Part shown: positions 25,797 to 33,674 of the stretch, piece after piece
Position numbering within the stretch: position 1 is the stretch's first letter
How the letters are laid out: each line of letters opens with the position of its first letter
Source of the DNA: Streptomyces sp. RFCAC02
GTDB taxonomy: Bacteria; Actinomycetota; Actinomycetes; Streptomycetales; Streptomycetaceae
Assembly (NCBI RefSeq): GCF_004193175.1
Contig: NZ_SAUH01000001.1
Location: 5,985,501-6,049,500, forward strand
Length of the DNA: 64,000 nucleotides
Direction: 5' to 3'
The notes under the pieces: generated by a model
What the model saw: the letters and a program-made list of their open reading frames with translations, nothing else
What the model was told of the DNA's origin: nothing
The model's database searches: none
Position numbers and translations under genes: made by a program

Positions 25797-26441
25797 ATGA
25801 CCGTACTCCGCACCCACGCCCCCGAGTTCGCCGAGGCCCTCGGCGTCACCGCACTGCTCGTCCTGCTGGCGGCGATCGGCTCCCTCCTGATCGGGACCCT
25901 CGTCGCCGCGCTCCAGCTCAGCCCCGTCCGGCCGGCACGCCTCCTCGCCGTCGCCTACACGGGCGTCTTCCGGAACATCCCGCTGCCCATGCAGATGGTC
26001 CTCTTCGTGTTCGGCCTGCCGGTCCTCGGCATCAGCTACTCGCTGTTCACCTCGGCCGTCGTCGTCCTCGTCCTCTACACCTCCGCGTTCGTCGCCGAGA
26101 CCCTGCGCGCCGGCATCAACACCGTCCCGCGCGGCGAGATCGAGGCGGCCCGCGCGCTCGGATTCGGGCCGGTGCGCGTGCTGGCGGCCGTCGCGCTCCC
26201 GCAGGCGTTCGCCACCGTGGTACAGCCCCTCGGCTCGGTCATGATCACGATGCTCAAGAACACGTCGGTGGCCGCCATCATCGGCGTCGCCGAGTTCACC
26301 TTCACCGCGAACAAGGTGGCCGTCGAGGAGGCGGAGACGTTCACCGTCTTCGGCGGCGCCGTCATCGCCTACGTCCTCCTCGGCGTCGCCCTCGGCGCCG
26401 GCTTCACCGCCCTGGAACGAAAGGTGGCGTTCCGCCGATGA
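25797..26441 (+). CDS. amino-acid-type ABC transporter permease (GluC-like)
   Basis: A 214-residue inner-membrane permease with about five hydrophobic segments and the His/Glu/Gln/Arg permease signature TAFVAETLRAGIN-like (TSAFVAETLRAGINTVPRGE), followed by EAARALGFGPVRVLAAVALPQAF, the conserved loop contacting the ATPase. It forms the channel with the next permease. The start is 10 bp after the binding-protein stop and the end overlaps the next ATG by 4 bp. Confidence 0.9.
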   Translation: MTVLRTHAPEFAEALGVTALLVLLAAIGSLLIGTLVAALQLSPVRPARLLAVAYTGVFRNIPLPMQMVLFVFGLPVLGISYSLFTSAVVVLVLYTSAFVAETLRAGINTVPRGEIEAARALGFGPVRVLAAVALPQAFATVVQPLGSVMITMLKNTSVAAIIGVAEFTFTANKVAVEEAETFTVFGGAVIAYVLLGVALGAGFTALERKVAFRR

Positions 26442-27382
26442 CCGCGCCCGCCACGGACACGACGCCCGCCCGCACCGCCCCGCGCCCCGCCGCGGCGGGA
26501 CGCGCGCCGTCCGCCCCGCGCCGCAATCCACTGCACGACATCCCCGGCCCCCGGGCACGCGCCCGCAACCGCCTGCTCGGCGCGGCCACCTGGCTGCTCC
26601 TGGCAGCGGCCGCCGCGTACGCCGTCCACCGGTGCGCCGACGCGGGTGAACTGTCCGCCGACGCATGGCGCCCCTTCGGCGACGCGCGGCTGTGGCGGTT
26701 CATCGCCGAGGGACTGCTCAACAACCTGCGCGCCGCGGCCATGGGCATGCTCCTGTCGATGATCGTCGGCGTCCTCCTCGGCCTCGCCCTCATGGCACGC
26801 GGCCGCGCCCTGCGCTGGCCCGTCAGAACAGTGGTGGAGCTGTTCCGCAGCGTCCCCCTCCTCCTGCTGCTGTACTTCCTCTCCCTCGTCCTCCCCTCCT
26901 GGGGCCTGCGCCTCTCCGACTTCTGGTTCCTCGTCGTCGGCCTGACCCTGTTCAACGGCGTGGTGATCGCGGACATCGTGCGCGCCGGAGTCCTCGCCCT
27001 GCCGCGCGGCCAGTCCGAGGCCGCGCTCGCCCTCGGTTTCAGCCGTGCCGCGACGCTCGTCCACGTCGTGCTGCCGCAGGCGCTCCGCGCGATGAGTCCG
27101 GCGCTCGTCAGCCAGCTCGTCATCCTCCTCAAGGGCACCGCCCTGGCCTTCGTCCTCGGCGGCTACATCGAGCTGCTGCGCAGTGCCACGATCATCGGCC
27201 AGTACTTCGGCGCCTCGGTGCTCCAGGCGTACGTCGTCGCCTCCCTCCTCTTCATGGCCGTCAACCTGGGCCTCACCGCCCTGGCCCACGCCCTGGAGAA
27301 CCGGCAGCGTCGCCGCTTCGGCCGCGCCGTCGTCGCCGCGGACGAGGCGGAACTCGAAGCCCCCGTGGGCGGCGCGCGCTGA
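26438..27382 (+). CDS. amino-acid-type ABC transporter permease (GluD-like)
   Basis: A 314-residue permease with a long Ala/Pro/Arg-rich N-terminus (about 40 residues) before its hydrophobic segments. The permease loop reads VRAGVLALPRGQSEAALALGFSRAATLVHVVLPQALRAMSP. The last 30 residues are basic then acidic (RQRRRFGRAVVAADEAELEA). It partners the GluC-like subunit to import an amino or organic acid. The 4-bp ATGA overlap with the previous gene implies coupled translation and a 1:1 ratio. It is the last gene of the importer operon. Confidence 0.9.
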   Translation: MTAPATDTTPARTAPRPAAAGRAPSAPRRNPLHDIPGPRARARNRLLGAATWLLLAAAAAYAVHRCADAGELSADAWRPFGDARLWRFIAEGLLNNLRAAAMGMLLSMIVGVLLGLALMARGRALRWPVRTVVELFRSVPLLLLLYFLSLVLPSWGLRLSDFWFLVVGLTLFNGVVIADIVRAGVLALPRGQSEAALALGFSRAATLVHVVLPQALRAMSPALVSQLVILLKGTALAFVLGGYIELLRSATIIGQYFGASVLQAYVVASLLFMAVNLGLTALAHALENRQRRRFGRAVVAADEAELEAPVGGAR

Positions 27383-27509
27383 GCCGGGCCGCCCGGTGGC
27401 TGACACGCCCGTGCGCCTGTCCGGCCGCGCCGCACGGCCGGGGCTACACTCGCCGCTCCGGTCGCCGGGCAGCCGGCCCGCGACCGGGGCCGAGCGAGGA
27501 GGATGGACG

Positions 27510-28334
27510 ATGACACGGCCCGTCGCGGTGGGGATCGACGGCTCCCCCGAGAGCATGGCGGCCGCCGAGTGGGCGGCGGGGGAGGCGGCCCTCAGGCAGG
27601 CGCCGCTGCACCTGGTCAACGCGTGGGTGCTCGCGGCGGCCGCCTACCCGGTGGGCGTCCTGCCCGAGACGTCGCGGCAGGACGCAGCGCAGGATCTCGT
27701 CGACCGTGCCCGCGACGAGCTGACGGCCCGCCACCCCGGTGTGCGCGTCGAGGCCCGTGCCGTCCGTGAGCGCCCCGCGGCCGCGCTGCTCGACGCCGCC
27801 GACGGCGCGCAGGTCCTGGCCGTCGGCTCACGCGGTCTCGGCAGGCTCGGCGGGTTCCTCCTCGGCTCCATCAGCTCCCACGTGGTCGCCCGCGCCGCCT
27901 GCCCGGTCGTCACCGTCCGCGCGGCGGACACGGCGGCCCCGGAGCGGGCGGCGGAGATCGTCCTCGGCGTCAAGGCCGCTTCCGACCCCGACCCGGCACT
28001 GCTCGACTTCGCCTTCACCTCGGCCGCCGGGCGCGGCCTGCCGCTGCGTGTGCTCCACACCACGGGCGGCGACGACGCCGACCCGTCCACCGCCGACCGG
28101 GCCCGCACCGGCCTCACGGCCGCCCTCGCCGCCCGGCGCGAGCGCCACGCGGACGTCCGCGTCACCGAGTCCGTCGAACCGGGCAGCGCGGGCGAGGTCC
28201 TCGTCGCCGCGTCCCGGCGGGCCGCCCTGGTGGTCGTCGGCCGCCGCTCCACCCGCCCCGCCCGGCTCGGCGCCGTCGCGCACGCCCTGCTCCACCACGC
28301 GCCGGCCCCGGTGGCCGTCGTCCCGCACGGCTGA
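27510..28334 (+). CDS. universal stress protein with two UspA domains
   Basis: A 274-residue tandem UspA protein. The first domain starts PVAVGIDGSPESMAAAEWAAGEAAL and ends with the ATP-binding GSRGLGRLGGFLLGSISSHV. The second starts IVLGVKAASDPDPALLDFAF and ends VVVGRRSTRPARLGAVAHALLHHAPAPVAVV, where the Gly-rich nucleotide loop is less complete. Such proteins are linked to stress and hypoxia in actinobacteria. ATG 27510 has a GAGGAGG site. It stands alone after the importer operon. Confidence 0.9.
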   Translation: MTRPVAVGIDGSPESMAAAEWAAGEAALRQAPLHLVNAWVLAAAAYPVGVLPETSRQDAAQDLVDRARDELTARHPGVRVEARAVRERPAAALLDAADGAQVLAVGSRGLGRLGGFLLGSISSHVVARAACPVVTVRAADTAAPERAAEIVLGVKAASDPDPALLDFAFTSAAGRGLPLRVLHTTGGDDADPSTADRARTGLTAALAARRERHADVRVTESVEPGSAGEVLVAASRRAALVVVGRRSTRPARLGAVAHALLHHAPAPVAVVPHG

Positions 28335-28462
28335 CCGGAACCGGGCGGCGTTTCCCCACTCGGGCAACAGCGGGCAACGGCAGGAGCGGCGCCGCGCGCA
28401 CCGAACGCCCCTACGCTGTCGGACTGTTCACCTTCACGGCATCCCCAGCGTTCGGAGAGTTC

Positions 28463-28840
28463 ATGACGTTCCGCGCCCGCCTGGCCGCTTCCGTCCTGCC
28501 CCTCGTCCTCGCCGCCACCGCGTTGGCCGCGGCCCCCTCGGCCGTCGCCGCGGAGGCCGGAGCCAGCGCCTGCACGCACCCGTCGTGGAGCAACCAGGAC
28601 GCGGGGACGGGGGAACTGCGCGGCTCGGAGACCGAGGCGGCGGTCCGCAGCGGCCCCTACTCCGCCTGCCCGGCCGTCGGCTACCTCCACTACGAGCTGG
28701 CCTACTACCACTGCTTCGTCGCCAACTCCTACGGGAACACCTGGACCCACATCCGCTTCGTCAACTCCGTCGGCAAGAGCGTCAATGGATGGATCTGGGA
28801 CGAGCACCTGAACGACGGAGGCTCCAACTACTACTGCTGA
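28463..28840 (+). CDS. small secreted protein, SH3-like fold possible
   Basis: A 125-residue exported protein. The signal peptide (RLAASVLPLVLAATALAAAPSAVAA) ends near residue 31. The mature part of about 95 residues has four cysteines (CTHPSW, SACPAV, YHCFV and the final residue). It has many aromatic residues and a WTHIRFVNSVGKSVNGWIWDEHL stretch that resembles bacterial SH3-like domains. No enzyme motif is visible. Paired cysteines fit an extracellular stable fold. The ATG follows CGGAGAG. Similar small secreted SH3-like proteins are common in Streptomyces but have no known role. Convergent with the SUKH/deaminase-like gene. Confidence 0.75.
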   Translation: MTFRARLAASVLPLVLAATALAAAPSAVAAEAGASACTHPSWSNQDAGTGELRGSETEAAVRSGPYSACPAVGYLHYELAYYHCFVANSYGNTWTHIRFVNSVGKSVNGWIWDEHLNDGGSNYYC

Positions 28841-28852
28841 CGGCGCGTCCCC

Positions 28853-29668
28853 TCAGCCGCCCGCCGGCTGCCGCGCGGCCTCGCGGAACAGCCGCATGCC
28901 CTCCGCCCGGGACGCGGCCGACGGCCCGTAGGGGAAGCGGTGCGTGATCTCGGCGCGGGGGAAGACCGCGGCGAGCCACATGGCGCAGTAGTGCCCCGGA
29001 AGGTGGCACGCACCGAGATCCGTGCGCACGCCGAGCACGCGGCCGGGGGACACCCCGGCCGCGTTCAGCCGCCCCCACAGCCGCTCCTCGGGGTGGACGG
29101 CGAGCCCGCCCGTCGCCGTGACGACCCGTCTCCCGCCGTCCTCATCCGCGATCTCGAACACTGCGCGCGCCCCGGGGCCCGCGGTGTCTCTGATGTCGTC
29201 CAGGACGAGCGGCCACCAGTGCCCGGGATCGGCGAGCGCCGCGGGATCGGCCTCCCCCACCTCGCCGGCGAACCGCCGGATCGCCGCACGCCCCCGCTCC
29301 TCGTCCTCCGCGCCGAGGACGTCCCCGAGCGCCCGGTGGAGCGCGGCCAAGGACCGCGCGAAGGCCGGGGGAGAGGAGTTGACGAATCGCGGCGGCCCGT
29401 CCCCGACGAGCGGTACGGACAGCACGCTCCCGTCCGGCGCCGCGCACAGCTCGGTGCCGCGGTCCGTCCCGAGCCGAGCCCACGCCTCCCGCCCGCGCCC
29501 GGTGATCCCGCGCCCGACGGAGGCGGCGTACGCGCCGAGCGGTACGGGATCCGCCCCGTCGGTGGAGAAGTAGGGACCGACGCGGACGGGCAGCGCGAGG
29601 CCCGCGATCCCCGGGACGTCACCACCCCGGTCCGCGAAGCGCCGGAGCGGCAGATCATGCGCTGTCAT
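28853..29668 (-). CDS. SUKH-4-like immunity protein with deaminase-like C-terminus
   Basis: A 271-residue cytoplasmic protein. The N-terminal about 150 residues fit the SUKH-4 pattern: LRRFADRGGDVPGIAGLALP, VGPYFS, then a LGTDRGTELCAAPDGSVLSV segment and RFVNSSPPAFARSLAALHRAL. The C-terminal part reads EERLWGRLNAAG, VRTDLGACHLPGHYCAMWL and FPRAEITHRFPYG, which looks like the Cys-x-x-P-G-x-Y-Cys zinc region of nucleotide-deaminase-like domains found in polymorphic toxin loci. Both assignments are from motif memory. No toxin gene is adjacent, so it may be an orphan immunity protein. ATG 29668 has a GAGGAGAA site. Confidence 0.55.
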   Translation of the reverse strand: MTAHDLPLRRFADRGGDVPGIAGLALPVRVGPYFSTDGADPVPLGAYAASVGRGITGRGREAWARLGTDRGTELCAAPDGSVLSVPLVGDGPPRFVNSSPPAFARSLAALHRALGDVLGAEDEERGRAAIRRFAGEVGEADPAALADPGHWWPLVLDDIRDTAGPGARAVFEIADEDGGRRVVTATGGLAVHPEERLWGRLNAAGVSPGRVLGVRTDLGACHLPGHYCAMWLAAVFPRAEITHRFPYGPSAASRAEGMRLFREAARQPAGG

Positions 29669-30018
29669 GACGGTTCTCCTCACCCTGTCCACGCCGCGCC
29701 CCGCGAAACTGGAAGGTCGTGCACGCGCGGCACGGGGCACGGACGCCTCGCGTTCGGCGACCGCCCCACGCGCACACGCGCCGGGAGCACCGCCCCGCCG
29801 GTGATGTAACCGGGGCGCGAGGGGCGTGCGTCAAGGGCGCACGGCGGGCTCCGCGCACGCCCGTATGCATCCTGCACGCGTTGTTTCCACTACATACAGT
29901 TGCGTATCGTGCACAGCGCACCAGCCCGCGTCACCGGCGCGCGCACGCGCGCGGGGCACGCGCGGGCGCGCCCACGCCCCGGAGCGGGCAGGGCATTCCG
30001 ACCGAGGGGAGACCCCAC
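29669..30018. other. divergent promoter region between SUKH-like gene and MFS gene
   Basis: 350 bp without a credible gene. The first 170 bases are rich in CpG. The region 29860-29925 is AT-richer and holds a possible promoter (29881-29910) and small repeats (ATAC and GTAT around AGTTGC at 29896-29909). A short minus-strand reading frame here has shadow-like composition and no ribosome site. Confidence 0.5.
29881..29910 (+). promoter_or_regulatory. possible promoter of the MFS exporter gene
   Basis: TTGTTT at 29881-29886 and TATCGT at 29905-29910, separated by 18 bases, fit a loose -35/-10 pair in the only AT-rich part of the gap. The -10 overlaps an ATAC/GTAT inverted repeat that may be an operator. 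Confidence 0.3.
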
Positions 30019-31473
30019 GTGGACCGTCCAGCGCCCGCCGTCCGCTCCGGCGGGATCGTCGCCGTCCTCGCCGCGGCCGGCATCGTCGCCGCGCTCATGC
30101 AGACCCTCGTCGTACCGCTGATCGCCGACCTGCCGCGCATCCTCCACACCACCGCGGCCGACGCCTCCTGGGTCATCACCGCGACCCTCCTGGCCGCCGC
30201 CGTCACCACCTGCGTCACCGGCCGCCTGGGCGACCTCCACGGGAAGCGCCGCATCCTGCTGCTGTGCTGCGTCCCCCTGACACTCGGCTCGGTGGTCTGC
30301 GCCCTCTCCTCGTCCCTCGCGCCGATGATCGCCGGCCGGAGCCTGCAGGGCATGGGCATGGGGCTCGTCCCCCTCGGCATGAGCGCCCTGCGTGACATCC
30401 TGCCGCCGGAACGCCTCGGCGGATCCATCGCCCTCATGAGTTCGTCCCTCGGCATCGGCAGCGCCCTCGGCCTCCCCCTGGCGGCCGCGGTCGCCGAGAA
30501 CTCCGGCTGGCGCGTCCTGTTCTGGGGCTCCGCCGCCCTGAGCGTCCTGATCGCCGTGCTCATCCGGCTGCTCCTGCCGGACGTCCCGGCCCCGGCGGAG
30601 CCCGGCCGCTTCGACGCGATCGGCGCCGCCGGGCTCGGCGCCGGCCTCGTCTGCCTGCTGCTCGGGATCTCCAAGGGCGCCGACTGGGGGTGGGGGAGCG
30701 GCATCACCCTCGGCCTGTTCACGGCAGCGGTCGTCGTCCTGCTCGCCTGGGCATGGGCCGAACTGCGCTCCGCCGCCCCGCTCGTCGACCTCCGCCTCGC
30801 CGCCGTACCGCAGGTGCTCCTGACGAACGCCGCGTCCGTCGTCGTCGGTTTCGCCATGTACGCCCAGTCCCTCATCGTCCCGCAGCTCCTCCAGCTGCCC
30901 GAGGAGACCGGCTACGGCCTCGGCCAGTCCATGCTCGCGATGGGCCTGTGGATGGCCCCGGCCGGTCTCGTCATGATGGCCGTCTCACCTCTCGGCGCCC
31001 GCCTGTCGGCCGCCCGCGGCCCCCGTACGACCCTGTGCGCGGGCAGCCTGGTCATCGCCGCGGGGTACGGTTCCTCCCTGTTCCTCATGGGCTCCGTCTG
31101 GGGACTGCTCGCCGTCACGTGTGTCGGCGCCGCCGGTGTCGGCCTCGCGTACGGGGCCATGCCGGCCCTGATCATGAGCGCCGTCCCGAGGAGCGCGACG
31201 GCGTCGGCCAACAGCTTCAACACCCTGATGCGCTCCATCGGCACCTCCGTGTCGGCGGCGGTCGTCGGTGTCGTCCTCGCGCAGATGAGCGTCCGGGGCG
31301 CCGGGCACGCCGTGCCCACGGAGGGCGGCTTCCGCACCGGCATGCTGATCGGCTGCGCCGTGTCCCTCGTGGCCGCCGCCGTCGCCCTGGCCATCCCGGC
31401 CCGCGGGAGCGCCGCGCGGTCGCCCGTGGTGAGCAGCCGCACGGCCGGCGAGGCGGCCGCGCCACGGCCGTGA
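30019..31473 (+). CDS. MFS drug-exporter-type transporter (DHA2, 14-helix class)
   Basis: A 484-residue transporter with about 14 hydrophobic segments. The antiporter-type motif GRLGDLHGKRRILLLCCV follows helix 2, and GRSLQGMGMGLVPLGMSALRDILPPER follows helix 4, as in DHA2 multidrug exporters. It uses the proton gradient to expel small molecules. GTG 30019 is preceded by GAGGGGAG. No regulator is adjacent, unlike many such genes. Its stop is 102 bp before the acyl-CoA oxidase gene. Confidence 0.88.
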   Translation: MDRPAPAVRSGGIVAVLAAAGIVAALMQTLVVPLIADLPRILHTTAADASWVITATLLAAAVTTCVTGRLGDLHGKRRILLLCCVPLTLGSVVCALSSSLAPMIAGRSLQGMGMGLVPLGMSALRDILPPERLGGSIALMSSSLGIGSALGLPLAAAVAENSGWRVLFWGSAALSVLIAVLIRLLLPDVPAPAEPGRFDAIGAAGLGAGLVCLLLGISKGADWGWGSGITLGLFTAAVVVLLAWAWAELRSAAPLVDLRLAAVPQVLLTNAASVVVGFAMYAQSLIVPQLLQLPEETGYGLGQSMLAMGLWMAPAGLVMMAVSPLGARLSAARGPRTTLCAGSLVIAAGYGSSLFLMGSVWGLLAVTCVGAAGVGLAYGAMPALIMSAVPRSATASANSFNTLMRSIGTSVSAAVVGVVLAQMSVRGAGHAVPTEGGFRTGMLIGCAVSLVAAAVALAIPARGSAARSPVVSSRTAGEAAAPRP

Positions 31474-31574
31474 ACCCGCCCGGCGGGGGCAACGGCGGTG
31501 ACACGCAACGGAGATGTGGTGTGACGCCGGTCGCATGGCCGTGTCCAGGCCCCCGCACGATCTTTAGAACGGGC

Positions 31575-33427
31575 ATGACCACCTCACCGGAGGCGGCCGC
31601 CACGGTCGCCGAGCTCACCGGGCTGCTCCTCGGCGACGACCACGAGCACGTGCACGGACCCTTCCGCCGCCTGGCGGCCGACCGCCGCTTCCACCCCGAC
31701 CAGGAGGCGGCCCCCGACGAGCGCGTCGCGGCCTCCTACGAACGCCTGCGGCTGCTCAACGGGTCGGTCGACGCCCTCGCGCTCGCCACCGACCCGTACC
31801 GGCTCGCCGCCGCCCACGAGTGGACCGCCCCGCTGGACGGCGCCCTCGCGGTGGTGACCGGCATCCACTACAACCTGTTCCTCGGCAGCCTGCTCGACCA
31901 CACCCCGCACGAGAAGCGGCCACTGGACGACTACGCGGCGATGCGGCGCATCGGAACCTTCCTGTGCACCGAACTCGGCCACGGCAACGACGCCGCGGCC
32001 CTGGAGACCACCGCGGTGTACGACCCCGACTCCCGGACGTTCACCCTGCACACGCCTTCGGCCGCCGCGCAGAAGTTCATGCCCAACACGTCCATGGCCG
32101 GCGGGCCGAAGGACGCGGTGGTCGCGGCCCGGCTGATCGTCGCGGGCCGGGACCGGGGCATCTTCCTCTTCCTGGTCCCCTGTCGGACGAGCACGGCATG
32201 CTGCCCGGCGTCACGGTGCGCCCGCTGCCCCGGCGCCCCGGCAGCCCGGTGGACCACTGCATGACGTCCTTCGACGAGGTGCTGCTGCCGTTCGAGGCCC
32301 TGCTCAGCGGCGATCACGGCAGCCTGTCCGACGACGGCACCTTCACCAGCGCGCTGGGCAGCCCGCGCAAACGGTTCCTCACGAGCATCGGGCGCGTCAC
32401 GATCGGCAAACTCTGCATGAGCGGCTGCGCGGTCGGCGGAGCCCGCGTCGGGGTCACCACCGCCGTCCGCTACAGCCACCACCGGCTGGTGAGCGGCCGG
32501 CGCAGGGGAGAGCGCGTCCCCGTCTGGGCACACCGCAGCCACCACGGGCCCCTGCTGGTGGCCCTCGCCACGACCTACGCCATGCACGCCCTCCACCGCG
32601 CGGCCCTGGACCGCTTCGCCGGCCACGACCCGGACGACCCGGCGGACGCGGCCGAGACCGAACGGCTGGTCGCCGTCGCGAAGGGCTGGACGACCTGGAG
32701 CGCCCGTTCCGTCCTCGGCGAGTGCCGGGAGCGCTGCGGCGCCCAGGGCCTGCTGCCCGCCAACGGCATCATCACCGCCGCCCACGACATCGAGGGCACG
32801 ATCACCGCCGAGGGCGACAACCTCGCGCTGTGGGCGAAGGCCGGCGCCGAACTCCTGCTGGCCGCCGACCCGGACGCGGAGGACCCCGCCGAGACGGGCG
32901 TCCCGGGGACGGCCGATGCCGGGCGGCTGGCCGACCCGGACGTTCTGAACAGCCTGATGCTGACCGCCGAACGGCAGCACATGGCCCGCGCGAGGGCCGC
33001 CCTGCGCGGCGCCACCGGCACCGGAGGGGGCCGCCGCTGGGACGCCGCCGCCCCCTGGGCGCTCGCCGCCGTCACGGCCCGCGCCGAACGCCTCGCGGCC
33101 GAGGCGCTCCTGACGGCCGCGCACAGGGCCGCCGACCCCACCGCGCACCGGCTGCTGCTCGCACTGCACCGCCTGTTCGCGCTGCACCACCTGAACCCGA
33201 GGAGCGGCCCGCTGCTCGCCGAGGGGCACCTGACCCCGAGCGCCGTCCACCGGATCCCGGAAGCGATCGAGGAGTCCATCGCCCTCCTCGCGGAGCACGC
33301 CCTGACCCTGGTCGACGCGTTCGGCCTGCCCGAGGAGTTCCTCCGGACCCGCCCCATCGCCACGGGCGACCACCACCGGGCCTTCGACGACCCGGAGGCC
33401 CACTGGCACACCGCCCCCTCGGCCTGA
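31575..33427 (+). pseudogene. acyl-CoA oxidase, frameshifted
   Basis: Two overlapping reading frames together give a full-length acyl-CoA oxidase of about 617 residues (FAD-dependent first step of fatty-acid beta-oxidation, making H2O2). Frame one runs from MTTSPEAAATVAELT through GTFLCTELGHGNDAAALETTA to GIFLFLVP. At about 32177-32180 (CCCC before TGTCGG) the family sequence continues in the next frame as LSDEHGMLPGVTVRPL, TSFDEVLLPFEALL and AHDIEGTITAEGDNLAL. Adding one C would restore the frame, so a single-base loss in a C-run is the simplest reading, real or sequencing error. GTG 31521 is an alternative start. As written the first frame stops at 32264. Confidence 0.75.
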
Positions 33428-33590
33428 AGGACCGCACGACGGGGATCCGGGCACCGGGCACCATGGCCGCCACACGGGCCACAGCACCCGGTGCCCGCGG
33501 CCGAGGAGCGGCTGCGGAAAGCCCGCCACCGGTCCGACGGGGCTTCTTGACGGGGAGACGACGCTTGAGTACGTTCCCCCGCACACCGAG

Positions 33591-33604
33591 TGGAAGCGCT
33601 CCCA
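33591..33604. promoter_or_regulatory. CebR-like operator upstream of pectate lyase gene
   Basis: TGGAAGCGCTCCCA differs at one position from the CebR palindrome of Streptomyces (TGGGAGCGCTCCCA), the cellobiose-responsive repressor site for cellulolysis genes. It lies 71 bp before the pectate lyase ATG. Confidence 0.65.
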
Positions 33605-33674
33605 TGCGGAGTCGGTGCCGCTGTTGAAGTCCCTCATGGACGGGAACGGCGTGAAATTGAAAGGATTCATTGAC

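Noticed and set aside
22814..25849. 1011-codon minus-strand open frame across the TcuA-like and ABC genes
   Set aside because: It crosses three well-supported plus-strand genes and shows no recognisable domain.
29655..29921. 88-codon minus-strand frame in the MFS promoter gap
   Set aside because: No ribosome site, rich in Arg and Cys from GC skew, and it overlaps the SUKH-like gene start.
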